Origin: JAAYCO01 sp964632015
GTDB lineage: Bacteria > Planctomycetota > Phycisphaerae > SM23-33
DNA length: 64,000 bases
Direction of reading: 5' to 3'
Assembly (NCBI GenBank): GCA_964632015.1
Contig: CAZWAT010000001.1
Location: forward strand, 10,274-74,273
The notes under the pieces are model-generated. The model searched no databases and was not told the origin of the DNA. It saw only the letters and a program-made list of their open reading frames with translations. Below, in pieces: positions 27,451 through 35,919 of this stretch (the first letter of the stretch is position 1; every line of letters starts with the position of its first letter). Position numbers and translations under genes: made by a program.

Positions 27451-28626
27451 ATGAATGTTCGAAAAGGGCTATGGTTGAACGCAACGGTCGTTCTGGTAAT
27501 GGTTGTGGCAAGCAGCACGGGGTCGCTGCTTGCTCAGCAGCGGGTGGATACCGCTGATCGACCCGGCGCATGCCCCCCTGCTCCGGCAGCGAGGTCCGGG
27601 GACAGCCAGATTATTGGTGATCCCGCCGCTTGTCCCCCGGGAGTGGTGGCGGAAGGCGAGTCCCGTGATACACGGGGTCGCGATGATGTTTTTCGGTTCG
27701 ATCGTTATGATCGTGGCGACGACGCCGCTACCGAGGTGGCTGCCGACATATGGGCGGTTCACAATGGCGCCATGCCCAAAGTCAAGGCCCCAAGGGCGGA
27801 GCGTTCCCATCCCGACAAGCCCATTCCGCTGAGTTTCATAGTGAGTTACGGTGTTGCCACCGACCACGTCTGGCGAGGCATTAACTGGAGTGAATATCCA
27901 GGCGAGGGAAGGGAACGATGCAACCAGCAGGCCGGTGCGGGTATCGAGTTTGACACCGGGGCATTCGGTGTCTTCGGCGGTTCCGTGTGGTTTGATTGGT
28001 TCCACGGTACAGAACAACTTGCAGGAAGAAGCATAGGTGTTCCCCTTGAGAGCAACTACACCGCGTATTGGCGGTATCCTATTCGTGCTATCAGCACCGA
28101 CATCGAGGTGGGCTGGAGTTACATCCGCTTCAACGCGTTCCGCGAAACAAGCCAGGAACTTTACGCCCGCATCCAGTTCGATGACAGCGGTCTGTGGGGA
28201 ACGCAAAGCGCCTTCCTTAATCCTTATGTCTTCTATGCTATTGAATACCACCATACCGACTGGACGTCCTGGCTGGAGTTGGGTGTCCAACCACGCTGGG
28301 TAATGGCCGATGTCCCGGCGCTGCGTGAGGTACCGGTAGTGCGGGACTTCTGGATCTCACCGCACCTGTCAGTCTCTTGGGATTGCGACTATGTTGGAAA
28401 CATGATTACCGTAAATCCCAATGTTACCGATTCAGGGCCTACCAACCGATGCGCAAACGCCGTCGCCGGAGTGGAGCTTGGATATGACCTCGGGCATGCG
28501 TTCAACGTGCCTGCCAGGTACGGCTCGATCGTTATCATAGGCTTTATCGACTACTCGTACGCGTTAGGATCCGAAGAGCTCAGCGACGAGCTGTGGGGTG
28601 GAGTCAAGCTGGCATACCTGTGGTAA
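27451..28626 (+). CDS. Outer-membrane porin-like protein, paralogue 2 with extra N-terminal region
   Basis: 391 residues. Signal peptide (MNVRKGLWLNATVVLVMVVASSTGSLLAQ), then a charged, Pro/Cys-containing linker of about 90 residues (two ACPP motifs, RDD/DRGDD repeats) not present in paralogue 1, then the barrel-like domain from about residue 120 with HVWRGINWSEYPGEGRERC. It ends in LAYLW, an outer-membrane-type C-terminus. ATG at 27451 with AAGGAG 8 nt upstream. Two Cys in the linker and others in the barrel could form disulphides. Function unknown. Confidence 0.8.
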   Translation: MNVRKGLWLNATVVLVMVVASSTGSLLAQQRVDTADRPGACPPAPAARSGDSQIIGDPAACPPGVVAEGESRDTRGRDDVFRFDRYDRGDDAATEVAADIWAVHNGAMPKVKAPRAERSHPDKPIPLSFIVSYGVATDHVWRGINWSEYPGEGRERCNQQAGAGIEFDTGAFGVFGGSVWFDWFHGTEQLAGRSIGVPLESNYTAYWRYPIRAISTDIEVGWSYIRFNAFRETSQELYARIQFDDSGLWGTQSAFLNPYVFYAIEYHHTDWTSWLELGVQPRWVMADVPALREVPVVRDFWISPHLSVSWDCDYVGNMITVNPNVTDSGPTNRCANAVAGVELGYDLGHAFNVPARYGSIVIIGFIDYSYALGSEELSDELWGGVKLAYLW

Positions 28627-28670
28627 AGATGATGTAGAATCACCTTCCGCATGACTGCGCGGAAACAGAA

Positions 28671-28717
28671 GCACGGCTTGGGTCGCTGCGGGAGTGGCCT
28701 GGGCCGTGCATCTTTAT
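28671..28717 (+). terminator. Terminator-like hairpin after porin paralogue 2
   Basis: GCACGGC (28671-28677) pairs exactly with GCCGTGC (28703-28709) and is followed by ATCTTTATT, a broken T-tract. Confidence 0.6.
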
Positions 28718-28852
28718 TAAGATTAGTTGCACAATTTTGTAATCTTCATGGAACTTTATTCACAAATATGTAGCATTCCTCTGAACGCCCGCCCCCTCTT
28801 CATATTTGCATAACTCGGTCATATACCACCACTTAGGCAGATCCTTTTATTT

Positions 28853-28868
28853 TGGCATGGCGTATGCT
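28853..28868 (+). promoter_or_regulatory. Sigma-54-like promoter element
   Basis: TGGCATGGCGTATGCT keeps GG-N10-GC spacing and TGGCA.G of the -24 box, with a weaker ATGC -12 box. Transcription would start near 28879, about 300 nt before the next coding start. Confidence 0.5.
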
Positions 28869-28889
28869 TATCAATTGGTTGCACTTGTG

Positions 28890-29020
28890 ATTTGACAGGA
28901 CATCGGGCCTGCCCGGAGGGCTGAGAGTGTCGGCCTTCCGGCCTGGCTGGCGATCCGCTGCCTGGGCGGACGCTGGATGTTCTTTTTCCCACCCGACCGG
29001 TGTTCACAGCGCCGGTCGGG
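28890..29020 (+). ncRNA. Candidate structured RNA or leader (unidentified)
   Basis: A GC-rich island within the 554-bp gene-free stretch 28627-29180. It holds consecutive short hairpins: GGCC-TTCC-GGCC (28932-28943), CCGC/GCGG (28955-28969) and a strong perfect 9-bp stem CCCGACCGG/CCGGTCGGG (28992-29020, 11-nt loop). It contains a GGCTGAGAG string, but the rest of a TPP riboswitch is absent. It lies just after the sigma-54-like box and ends 160 nt before a Gfo/Idh gene, so it may be a small RNA or a leader. The remaining parts of the gap are AT-rich and show nothing. Confidence 0.35.
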
Positions 29021-29180
29021 ACATATTCATCATCTCAAAAACAGGACGATATGCAAAGATTCCGGGACGATTCCATAATCCTGGCGATTATTTGAGGTAC
29101 AGGCGTCTCGTGTGCATATCATTCGCTTGACTTCATGTCGAGCCAATAGCTACTTTGCAGTTGAAATTCAGGAGCCTACC

Positions 29181-30362
29181 GTGAAAGAACGAAAACTGCG
29201 TATCGGGATGATCGGAGCCGGGGGAATCAGTGGAACTCACTGCCAGGGCTGGACCAAACTGGACGATTGCGAGCTCGTGGCGATTACGGATATCAATCCC
29301 TCGGCATCGGCGCACAGGGCACAGGAGTTCAGCATACCTTCCGTCGAGGCGAGCGCCGAAAAGCTCATCGCCCGCAAGGACATCGACGCGGTGGACATAG
29401 TTGTTCCCAACCACTATCACCGGACTTATGCAATCGCCGCCATGAATTCAGGAAAGCACGTCCTGTGCGAAAAGCCTCTGGCACTGACCTGCAAGGACGT
29501 ACTCGCGATGATCGCTGCCGGCGAGAAGAACCGCGTAAAACTCATGGCTGCCCAACATATGCGATACCAGGATGACACCTTGGCGATGAAAGACTACATC
29601 ACAAACAATCCACCTGGCGACATCTATTACGCAAGGGCTTGGTACAACAGGCGGCGACAGTTACCCTGCCGGGCCGGTTTCATGTATATGAAGAACTCCG
29701 GCGGAGGCTGTTGCATCGATGTCGGTGTGCACATTCTGGATACCGCGATGTATTTGATGGACAATTTCGAACCCGTCAGCGTGAGCGGAATTTCCCTTTT
29801 GAAGCTTGCTCGCAGATCCGACGCATGGAGCGAATGGGGCACCATCGACAAACAGAATATCGACGTTGAAGATTTCGCCGCAGGCATGGTTCGCTTTGCC
29901 AATGGGGCCGCTCTGTCGCTGGAATGCAGCTTCATGCTTAATCAGAAGTCCCGCGCTACACACAAGATCGACCTGTTCGGAACAGAGGCGGGCATAAGCT
30001 GGCCCGAGTGCGAAATTTATTCGTCGATGAACAACCGGTTCGTTGATACCAGAATTGAATATTTGACCGGTTACCCGGCCCACCACGCGGTGATACGTGC
30101 TTTTGCCGAGGCGGTCATGGGCAATACCGACGTTCCCGTTCCACCGCACCAGTCGCTTAAGGTTATCGCGATACTCGAGGGTCTGTACAAGAGCCAGAAG
30201 ACCGGCAAAGAGGTTTCTCTGGCCAAGCGAGACAAGCCCGTCCGCAAGGGCAAGCACATTACGGTCTCGCCCGCCAGACCCGCCGCCGGCAACATCGCGC
30301 TACGCGTTTCGCCACCCAGGGCGCGACAGGACAGGACGCGAAACCGCCCATCCGCCGGGTAA
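29181..30362 (+). CDS. Gfo/Idh/MocA family oxidoreductase
   Basis: 393 residues. Rossmann motif MKERKLRIGMIGAGGISGTHCQGW, then GKHVLCEKPLALT with the conserved EKP, then GGGCCIDVGVHILDTAMYLM, the characteristic catalytic Asp/His segment. The final 45 residues are basic and low-complexity (RPAAGNIALRVSPPRARQDR) and lie outside the fold. GTG start at 29181 with AGGAG 6 nt upstream; the frame upstream of it has no family similarity. It is a single-gene unit whose only visible upstream promoter is the sigma-54-like element. Substrate unknown. Confidence 0.92.
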   Translation: MKERKLRIGMIGAGGISGTHCQGWTKLDDCELVAITDINPSASAHRAQEFSIPSVEASAEKLIARKDIDAVDIVVPNHYHRTYAIAAMNSGKHVLCEKPLALTCKDVLAMIAAGEKNRVKLMAAQHMRYQDDTLAMKDYITNNPPGDIYYARAWYNRRRQLPCRAGFMYMKNSGGGCCIDVGVHILDTAMYLMDNFEPVSVSGISLLKLARRSDAWSEWGTIDKQNIDVEDFAAGMVRFANGAALSLECSFMLNQKSRATHKIDLFGTEAGISWPECEIYSSMNNRFVDTRIEYLTGYPAHHAVIRAFAEAVMGNTDVPVPPHQSLKVIAILEGLYKSQKTGKEVSLAKRDKPVRKGKHITVSPARPAAGNIALRVSPPRARQDRTRNRPSAG

Positions 30363-30521
30363 TTCAACAACGGCATCAGCACATACTGGTGCTATCATTC
30401 TCAAGGCGATGATCAGTCACGTCTGACATATATCCGTGCGCACGCATAATTGGTTGTGGGATGTTGATTGCACAACTGCCATAAAAAACCGGATATCCCT
30501 GCATATAATTTAGTGAAAGAC

Positions 30522-30567
30522 AAGGGGACCGCCGGTAGGGAGTGCGAGCGTGAGCACTGAGCCCCTT
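30522..30567 (+). promoter_or_regulatory. Folded leader of the DUF378 gene
   Basis: AAGGGG (30522-30527) pairs with CCCCTT (30562-30567) enclosing a second stem AGTGC/GCACT (30541-30558). A TATAAT (30504-30509) just upstream would put this whole element at the 5' end of the mRNA, ending about 22 nt before the start codon. It could be a stability element. Confidence 0.4.
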
Positions 30568-30589
30568 TAACCAAGCAGGGAGAAGTAAA

Positions 30590-30844
30590 ATGGAAAGTCG
30601 ACTGAAAACATTGGACTTGGTCGCCTTGATTCTGGTGATCATAGGCGGCATCAACTGGCTGCTGGTAGGCCTGTTTACGTTTGACGTGGTGGCGGCCATC
30701 TTTGGAAGTATGGCGGCAATAACCCGCGCTATCTATGTTCTTGTCGGTATAGCTGCGATCTACGTTGCCGCACGGTCGCCATATCTTGCCCATTATCGGG
30801 AGAAAGGACGCGTTCGTGGAACGCCACCGCATCCCGCTACTTAG
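30590..30844 (+). CDS. DUF378 small membrane protein
   Basis: 84 residues with two membrane helices (LDLVALILVIIGGINWLLVGLF and ITRAIYVLVGIAAIYVAA) typical of DUF378, whose function is unknown. The GGINWLLVG motif is the family hallmark. The ATG at 30590 is preceded by a GGGAGAAG site. It is a monocistronic unit with its own TATAAT-bearing promoter and a strong terminator at 30871-30915. Confidence 0.9.
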   Translation: MESRLKTLDLVALILVIIGGINWLLVGLFTFDVVAAIFGSMAAITRAIYVLVGIAAIYVAARSPYLAHYREKGRVRGTPPHPAT

Positions 30845-30870
30845 CGACTTGCGGTGAGCCGCGCAGATAG

Positions 30871-30915
30871 CGGAACCGGGGCACAGGGGGGGCTGCCCAG
30901 GTTCCGTTTTTTTTT
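30871..30915 (+). terminator. Rho-independent terminator after the DUF378 gene
   Basis: CGGAACC (30871-30877) pairs with GGTTCCG (30900-30906) and is followed by nine T. Confidence 0.88.
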
Positions 30916-30971
30916 CATCTTCTTGCACTTGTAACCTGTTGAACTTAAGCTCTTTGCCAAGGAGTACACCT

Positions 30972-32009
30972 ATGAGCAAATGGTTTTCCTTGGTCGGGCT
31001 TCACATCCTTGTTTTTTCATTTGCCGGCTGCAACCGCGGCAACGATGAGGCAATGTCACTGGCGGTTGACAGATTCAAGCTCAGCATGTCCGGGCCGAAC
31101 TATGCCGCCGCGAGATCAACCAGTGACTCGGTGACAGACACGCCCGAGGCGGATTCACAACTGAAGATGCTCAGTGAAAGCCTCGGCGAATCAGAGACAG
31201 ATAAACAGGTGGATTACTGCCCCACCATCGACGGAGAGCTTGTCTCAAAAGACGACCTGAAACATCCGTCGCAAATTCACTGGAGCCGTCGTCATGGGCC
31301 TGCGTATCCCGGCGAGATCTGGCCAACCTTCGAGGTATGGGCAAAAGAACTGCCGGCAACGATATGGGACGACACCGTCGCCACCGCCAAGAATCGCCTG
31401 GCGCTTCTTGGGTTCGCCGCCGCAGGCGCCACAGGCATAGCCATAAACGCCTCCGGTGCTGATGATCGCGTAGCCGATCACTACACCAAGCACGGGACTC
31501 AACTCAACACCTTCTGGGATATGGTCGGTGACGTGGGCGGAAACCCTGGGCTTCATTTCGCCGTCGCCGGCGCCATGTACTTCACCGCGCTGGCAAGAGA
31601 AGACAGCGTCGAATACGAACGCGCGACAACGATGATCAACGCGCTGGCGATCAACGGTGCAGTGACATTGGCTCTGAAGGGAATCGTCCGCACCAGAAGC
31701 CCCAATGGAGATCCGTATGGCTGGCCCAGCGGTCATACCTCCAGCGCTTTTACCTTCGCCACCGTCGCATATGAGCAGTACGGACCATGGGTCGGGGTAC
31801 CACTGTTAGCACTTGCCACATATGTGGGCTACGAGAGGATAGACGCCCGAAACCACGATTTTTCCGACGTCATCAGCGGGGCCATTCTTGGCATCGCGAT
31901 AGGTCATGCAGTTTCCCAAAACCACATGCCGCGAATCGCCGGGTTCGACATGATACCGTACGCCTCGCCGAACGGAACAGTGGGCATAGTATTCTCGAAA
32001 CAGTGGTGA
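30972..32009 (+). CDS. PAP2-superfamily phosphatase, predicted lipoprotein
   Basis: 345 residues. Signal peptide with a lipobox-like FAGC at about residue 20, so probably lipid-anchored. The C-terminal half holds the PAP2 catalytic triad motifs: KGIVRTRSPNGDPYGWPSGHTSSAF (motifs 1 and 2, with the PSGH His) and GYERIDARNHDFSDVISG (motif 3, R...H...D). It would dephosphorylate undecaprenyl or phospholipid phosphates in the periplasm. Unlike most PAP2 enzymes it has few hydrophobic helices. AAGGAG (30959-30964) precedes the ATG at 30972. Convergent with the acyltransferase gene. Confidence 0.88.
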   Translation: MSKWFSLVGLHILVFSFAGCNRGNDEAMSLAVDRFKLSMSGPNYAAARSTSDSVTDTPEADSQLKMLSESLGESETDKQVDYCPTIDGELVSKDDLKHPSQIHWSRRHGPAYPGEIWPTFEVWAKELPATIWDDTVATAKNRLALLGFAAAGATGIAINASGADDRVADHYTKHGTQLNTFWDMVGDVGGNPGLHFAVAGAMYFTALAREDSVEYERATTMINALAINGAVTLALKGIVRTRSPNGDPYGWPSGHTSSAFTFATVAYEQYGPWVGVPLLALATYVGYERIDARNHDFSDVISGAILGIAIGHAVSQNHMPRIAGFDMIPYASPNGTVGIVFSKQW

Positions 32010-32018
32010 CATCGCCCC

Positions 32019-32954
32019 TCAGGCGATTCCATTTGGCGCGGGCGGTTCGTTCTTAGGGCGATGCTTCCACCTGCGGTGAGCCCAGAGATACTGGGCTGGG
32101 TCCTGACGAATTACATCTTCCAATGCGCTCGTATACTCCTGTGTGATCCACAGGACCGGGTCGTCAGCATCCCGCCATTCATCGGGCCTGATGATTCGCG
32201 TCACTCCGACCTCGAACGCCTGCTTGTCTTCGATCCTCCTGCCGTACCCTACGACCACCGGCGCATCATAATTGATCGCCATCAACGCAATAATCTTGAA
32301 GGTACTGGCCTTCCTGCCAAAAAAGTCCACAAAAACCCCTCGCCGTCCAGCATCCTGGTCGGCAATGAAACTGACCGCTCCACGCTGGGCAAGCAGGTCG
32401 GGAACCACCACCGAGGCACCCTTCTTATCCAGAATTCGCTGGCCTGTCTTCTCTCGCACGCCGATGACGTAACGATCGATGTAGGGGTTGTCAAGCCGCC
32501 TGGCAACCGAGACGGTGGGAAATCCCAGAAGCGCCATGAAATACCCCGCCACTTCCCAATTCCCGTAATGTCCGGTGATGAATATCAACGGACTCGTGCT
32601 TTCTAGCAGCATCTTCAGCGGCTCGCCCAGGTTTTTGAGGCGAAAATGTTTTCGCCACGTCTGGACCCTCAGAATCTTTGGCGTATAGACAAATTCGATT
32701 CCAAGATAAACCAGGCTACGAAGCGACGCACGGGCGACGCTGGCTACTCGTCGTTCACTCCACTGCGGAAAGCTCCGGCGAACATGCTCCATCGCCCGAA
32801 TGCGATGACGCCTGTCGAAACGCCACATCAGGTTTCCAATGACCTTGCCCAGACGGTAATTCGCCTGGATGCTGAACATGTGCACAAACATGATGAACAG
32901 CCTCATCGCGAGGTACTGCGCGTAGTCCACGTATTTGTTTCTGGGCTTGGCCAT
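32019..32954 (-). CDS. LpxL/HtrB-type lipid A acyltransferase
   Basis: 311 residues, usual length. The catalytic HxxxxE dyad is H129/E134 in FITGHYGNWEVAGY; a hydrophobic N-terminal anchor is present (YLAMRLFIMFVHMFSI). It transfers an acyl chain to a lipid A precursor or related lipid at the inner membrane, evidence for an LPS-type outer membrane. The ATG at 32954 has no Shine-Dalgarno; a TATACA box ends 8 nt upstream, so the transcript is probably leaderless. It diverges from the YhaM-like gene. Confidence 0.92.
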   Translation of the reverse strand: MAKPRNKYVDYAQYLAMRLFIMFVHMFSIQANYRLGKVIGNLMWRFDRRHRIRAMEHVRRSFPQWSERRVASVARASLRSLVYLGIEFVYTPKILRVQTWRKHFRLKNLGEPLKMLLESTSPLIFITGHYGNWEVAGYFMALLGFPTVSVARRLDNPYIDRYVIGVREKTGQRILDKKGASVVVPDLLAQRGAVSFIADQDAGRRGVFVDFFGRKASTFKIIALMAINYDAPVVVGYGRRIEDKQAFEVGVTRIIRPDEWRDADDPVLWITQEYTSALEDVIRQDPAQYLWAHRRWKHRPKNEPPAPNGIA

Positions 32955-32962
32955 GGTTGAGG

Positions 32963-33013
32963 TGTATAGCCCAACAAAGCCCTGTTTGCAAGCGGGGCTT
33001 GTGCTGGTAAACT
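32963..33013. promoter_or_regulatory. Back-to-back divergent promoters sharing one palindromic -35 box
   Basis: TTGCAA at 32986-32991 is its own reverse complement. Rightward it pairs with TAAACT (33008-33013, 16-nt spacer), leftward with TATACA (32968-32963 on the minus strand, 17-nt spacer). The boxes end 6 nt and 8 nt before the two start codons, with no Shine-Dalgarno on either side. Confidence 0.6.
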
Positions 33014-33019
33014 ATCGGC

Positions 33020-34003
33020 ATGAGAACAGCAAGACGATTCATCAACACGCTCAGGCCTGGTGAGGCAATCGAAGAGGTCTTTCTTGTCAGGGATAAGGAT
33101 CTTCGCACAACTAAGACCGGTGATCTGTACATTACGTGTTCACTGGTGGATCGTAGCGGCCACCTTCCCGCGAGGATGTGGCAGGCGAGTCAGACCATAT
33201 TCAACGCGATAGAAACCAATGGTTTTCTTCAAGTCAAGGGGCGCACAGAAGATTACCGCGGCACGCTTCAGTTTGTGATAGACTCGTGCAGGCCTTGCAA
33301 ACAGGAGAAAGTCGACCTGGCCGATTTTCTGCCCGTCAGCGAGCAGGACATTGAGCAGATGTGGGGCGAGTTGATCGAGATCATGCGGTCGGTAAAGGAC
33401 GAGTGGCTGCGAAGGCTAATCAAGAAATTCCTGGAAGATCACGACCTTGTCGCCGCCTACAAGAGATCCCCCGCCGCCACGGCCATGCATCATAATTTCG
33501 TAGGTGGGCTGCTCGAACACACGCTCAACATCGCCAAGGCGGCAGAGGCTTTACTGCCCCTTTATCCCAAGGTCAATGCGGACCTGGTGCTGACGGGCAT
33601 TTTTATGCATGACATCGGAAAGACCGCCGAGCTTTCATCCGGCACGAGCATCCAATACACTGACCAGGGCCAGTTGATCGGGCACATCACGCTTGCGACA
33701 CTGTGGATCGAACAGAAGGCATCAGAGCTTGCACAGCAGTATGGAGAACCTTTCCCCAGAAGGACGCTCGACCTGGTTGAGCATATTGTCCTGTCGCACC
33801 ACGGTTCTTTGGAGTACGGTTCGCCTAAGCTTCCGGCGATACCCGAAGCCTTCATGATTCACTATCTCGATAACCTCGACGCCAAGATGTTCATGACGAC
33901 ACAGCAGATCGAGAACGATCCGGATGAATCGTCTGACTTCACGCCGTATCAGCGGGAGTTGCAGGTTCGGCTGTACAAGAAATCACGCGAGCTCAAGCAG
34001 TAG
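33020..34003 (+). CDS. YhaM-type 3'-5' exoribonuclease (OB-fold plus HD domain)
   Basis: 327 residues. N-terminal OB-fold-like nucleic-acid-binding domain (KTGDLYITCSLVDRSGHLPARMW, ~30-95), then an HD phosphohydrolase domain: MHHNFVGGLLEHTLNI, GIFMHDIGKTAEL (HD pair) and LSHHGSLEYGSPKLPAIPEA. Families with this layout degrade RNA or single-stranded DNA from the 3' end with Mn2+. The start codon ATG at 33020 follows a -10-like box by 6 nt with no Shine-Dalgarno. Divergent from the acyltransferase gene. Confidence 0.93.
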   Translation: MRTARRFINTLRPGEAIEEVFLVRDKDLRTTKTGDLYITCSLVDRSGHLPARMWQASQTIFNAIETNGFLQVKGRTEDYRGTLQFVIDSCRPCKQEKVDLADFLPVSEQDIEQMWGELIEIMRSVKDEWLRRLIKKFLEDHDLVAAYKRSPAATAMHHNFVGGLLEHTLNIAKAAEALLPLYPKVNADLVLTGIFMHDIGKTAELSSGTSIQYTDQGQLIGHITLATLWIEQKASELAQQYGEPFPRRTLDLVEHIVLSHHGSLEYGSPKLPAIPEAFMIHYLDNLDAKMFMTTQQIENDPDESSDFTPYQRELQVRLYKKSRELKQ

Positions 34004-34028
34004 GTCAACAGCCTCGCGGTCATTCGCC

Positions 34029-34505
34029 TCAGAGCTTCATAATGTAGTGCACCTGTTGCGCCACTTCCTTGAACCCAAGCGATGGATACAGGTGCCTACC
34101 TACCTCGTTTATCGTCAGAGTCTCTATTTTCGCCTGTTCGAGCTTGAGCGAACGGAAATACTCCAAGGCCGCGGTGAGCAGCTTTCTGCCCACGCCATGC
34201 CCCTGTGCCTTGGCCCGAACTGCCAGGTTGTTGATAATTCCCCGTGACGCGATCTTGTTCACGCTCGTGGTAGCATAACCCACCAGTTCACCATCCAGCT
34301 CGGCGATAAACGCGCCGGAAAGGTTGTCGGCAAGTTCCTTCCTGATGGTATTGCCCTTGATCTCGATCCACGAGGCGGGAGCGCCGATCATGCTTTCTAT
34401 CATCGCGTCTATCGAAACCGGGCCGAAAACCTCTTCGGTTACTGCGATTATGGCATCGACATCGCTCTCCCGGGCCTGCCTGATTATCACCGATCCTTCA
34501 ACCAT
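34029..34505 (-). CDS. GNAT family N-acetyltransferase
   Basis: 158 residues. The acetyl-CoA motif is VRAKAQGHGVGRKLLTAALEYF (Q/RxxGxG/A) near residue 115, followed by a C-terminal Tyr/Leu-rich beta region. The start at 34505 (MVEGSVIIRQARESD) is used because GGGAG lies 8-9 nt upstream; the open frame continues into the flavoprotein gene. Acceptor unknown. It lies 33 bp downstream of the flavoprotein gene and is likely in the same transcript. Confidence 0.88.
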   Translation of the reverse strand: MVEGSVIIRQARESDVDAIIAVTEEVFGPVSIDAMIESMIGAPASWIEIKGNTIRKELADNLSGAFIAELDGELVGYATTSVNKIASRGIINNLAVRAKAQGHGVGRKLLTAALEYFRSLKLEQAKIETLTINEVGRHLYPSLGFKEVAQQVHYIMKL

Positions 34506-34537
34506 CAACCGTACTCCCTCGATTAAAATCAACCCTG

Positions 34538-35767
34538 TCAACCTTTTGCCATTTGTCCTGCCAACAACCCGCTCGAAAAAGCCCATTGCAGATTGAAGCC
34601 GCCACTGGGTCCATCAAGATCCAGTATTTCACCCGCAAAGTAAAGTCCATCGGTCAACCTGCTTGCGAGAGTCCGGGGATCAACCTCCGAAAGATCGACG
34701 CCGCCCCTTGTCACCATCGCAGCCGACCAGCCCTCGGTCGCGGTTATGGTAAGTGTGGTCCTGCCAAGAATCCGCGCCAGCTTTCTGGCATCCGCGGAGC
34801 TGACATGAGCACATGCGACACCGCATTCTGTTCCCGCCGCCTCGCATAACGCACGTGCCAGCCTGGAGGGAATGAAATCAGCAAGGTATGACGCGACACT
34901 TCTTCTACCATGCTCCCGCCTGGCCAGATCGAGTCGACTCAACCACTCACGTTCATCAATTCCGGTCATCGCGAGCGTCAACTCGACTGCCTTTGCCCCT
35001 TCGCCAAGAATCCTGCCCACCTCGCTCGAAATATTCAGCACCGCCGGGCCCGAAATACCCCTGTGCGTGAACAAGACCGAGCCTTGCTCGCTCGCCCGCA
35101 GGCCGGGGACGTGGATCCGCACCTGTACGTCATCCATACTTATGCCCGCACAACCGCCCGGCCAGCGTTCCTTCGTCACCAGCGGCACCAGGGCCCATGT
35201 GGGCAGAACAATTTTATGCCCGCACTGCCTGGCGAGCTTGTATCCGATATCGCTCCCACCAAGGGCGGGATATCCCCTGCCCCCGCAACACAGAATCACT
35301 CTGGTGCTGGTGATCGTACCTTCGGATGTTTCAAGCCCCACCACCTTTCCATGGCTCACCTTCGGCGCCTTGGCCGCCGAGTTGAACATGAACCGCACGC
35401 GCCGGGTTCGGCACTCGTCGAGCAAGGCGTTCAGAACATCGCTGCTTCGTTGCGAAACAGGGTATACATGCACCCCGTCGGGCGAGAATGTCCGCACGCC
35501 GAGGTTTTGCAGCATCTCCCTTAAACCCGCCGGGTCGATCGCCTTGAGCGCGGGTCTGATGAATCCGCCCCGTTTTCCGAACGCCTTGACGAACTCCTTG
35601 ATTCCAAGCGTGTTGGTGACGTTGCATCGTCCGCCACCGCTGGCGAGGAGTTTCAACCCCGGCCGGGACATCCGCTCCAAAACCGTCACCGAGGCTCCGT
35701 GGGCGGCTGAAATGGCGGCTGCGAGCCCCGCGGGACCCGCACCCACTATAACCACATCGCTCGACAT
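34538..35767 (-). CDS. NAD(P)/FAD-dependent oxidoreductase (BaiN/HI0933 family)
   Basis: 409 residues. FAD dinucleotide motif SSDVVIVGAGPAGLAAAISAA near the N-terminus and the family segments RCNVTNT and GGVDLSEVDPRTLASR; it ends with LYFAGEILDLDGPSGGFNLQWAFSSG, the typical HI0933 C-terminal flavin motif. Substrate uncertain; members are annotated as flavoproteins or aminoacetone oxidases. The start at 35767 begins the FAD fold; in-frame ATG codons at 35782 and 35806 are alternatives, the latter almost touching the AsmA-like open frame on the other strand. Confidence 0.92.
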   Translation of the reverse strand: MSSDVVIVGAGPAGLAAAISAAHGASVTVLERMSRPGLKLLASGGGRCNVTNTLGIKEFVKAFGKRGGFIRPALKAIDPAGLREMLQNLGVRTFSPDGVHVYPVSQRSSDVLNALLDECRTRRVRFMFNSAAKAPKVSHGKVVGLETSEGTITSTRVILCCGGRGYPALGGSDIGYKLARQCGHKIVLPTWALVPLVTKERWPGGCAGISMDDVQVRIHVPGLRASEQGSVLFTHRGISGPAVLNISSEVGRILGEGAKAVELTLAMTGIDEREWLSRLDLARREHGRRSVASYLADFIPSRLARALCEAAGTECGVACAHVSSADARKLARILGRTTLTITATEGWSAAMVTRGGVDLSEVDPRTLASRLTDGLYFAGEILDLDGPSGGFNLQWAFSSGLLAGQMAKG

Positions 35768-35919
35768 GTGTCGGCTTTCCATGACGCTATCATGTTGCAG
35801 GTGCACTCATGATTCAACTGCAAAGCGCGGGTTCGGCGATCCCGGTCGACCTGCCCCGATTCCCAGCAGGTCATGCATCGGCAAAAGGGCAACCGACGCC
35901 GCATCCAGGAGGCACGAAC

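Noticed and set aside
28915..28930. GGCTGAGAG similarity to a TPP riboswitch
   Set aside because: The second conserved half (ACC..TGAACCTGA) is missing and the downstream gene is not thiamine-related.
35809..35919. Upstream 37 codons of the AsmA-like frame
   Set aside because: Lacks a ribosome site and almost touches the divergent flavoprotein frame; the ATG at 35920 has a strong one.
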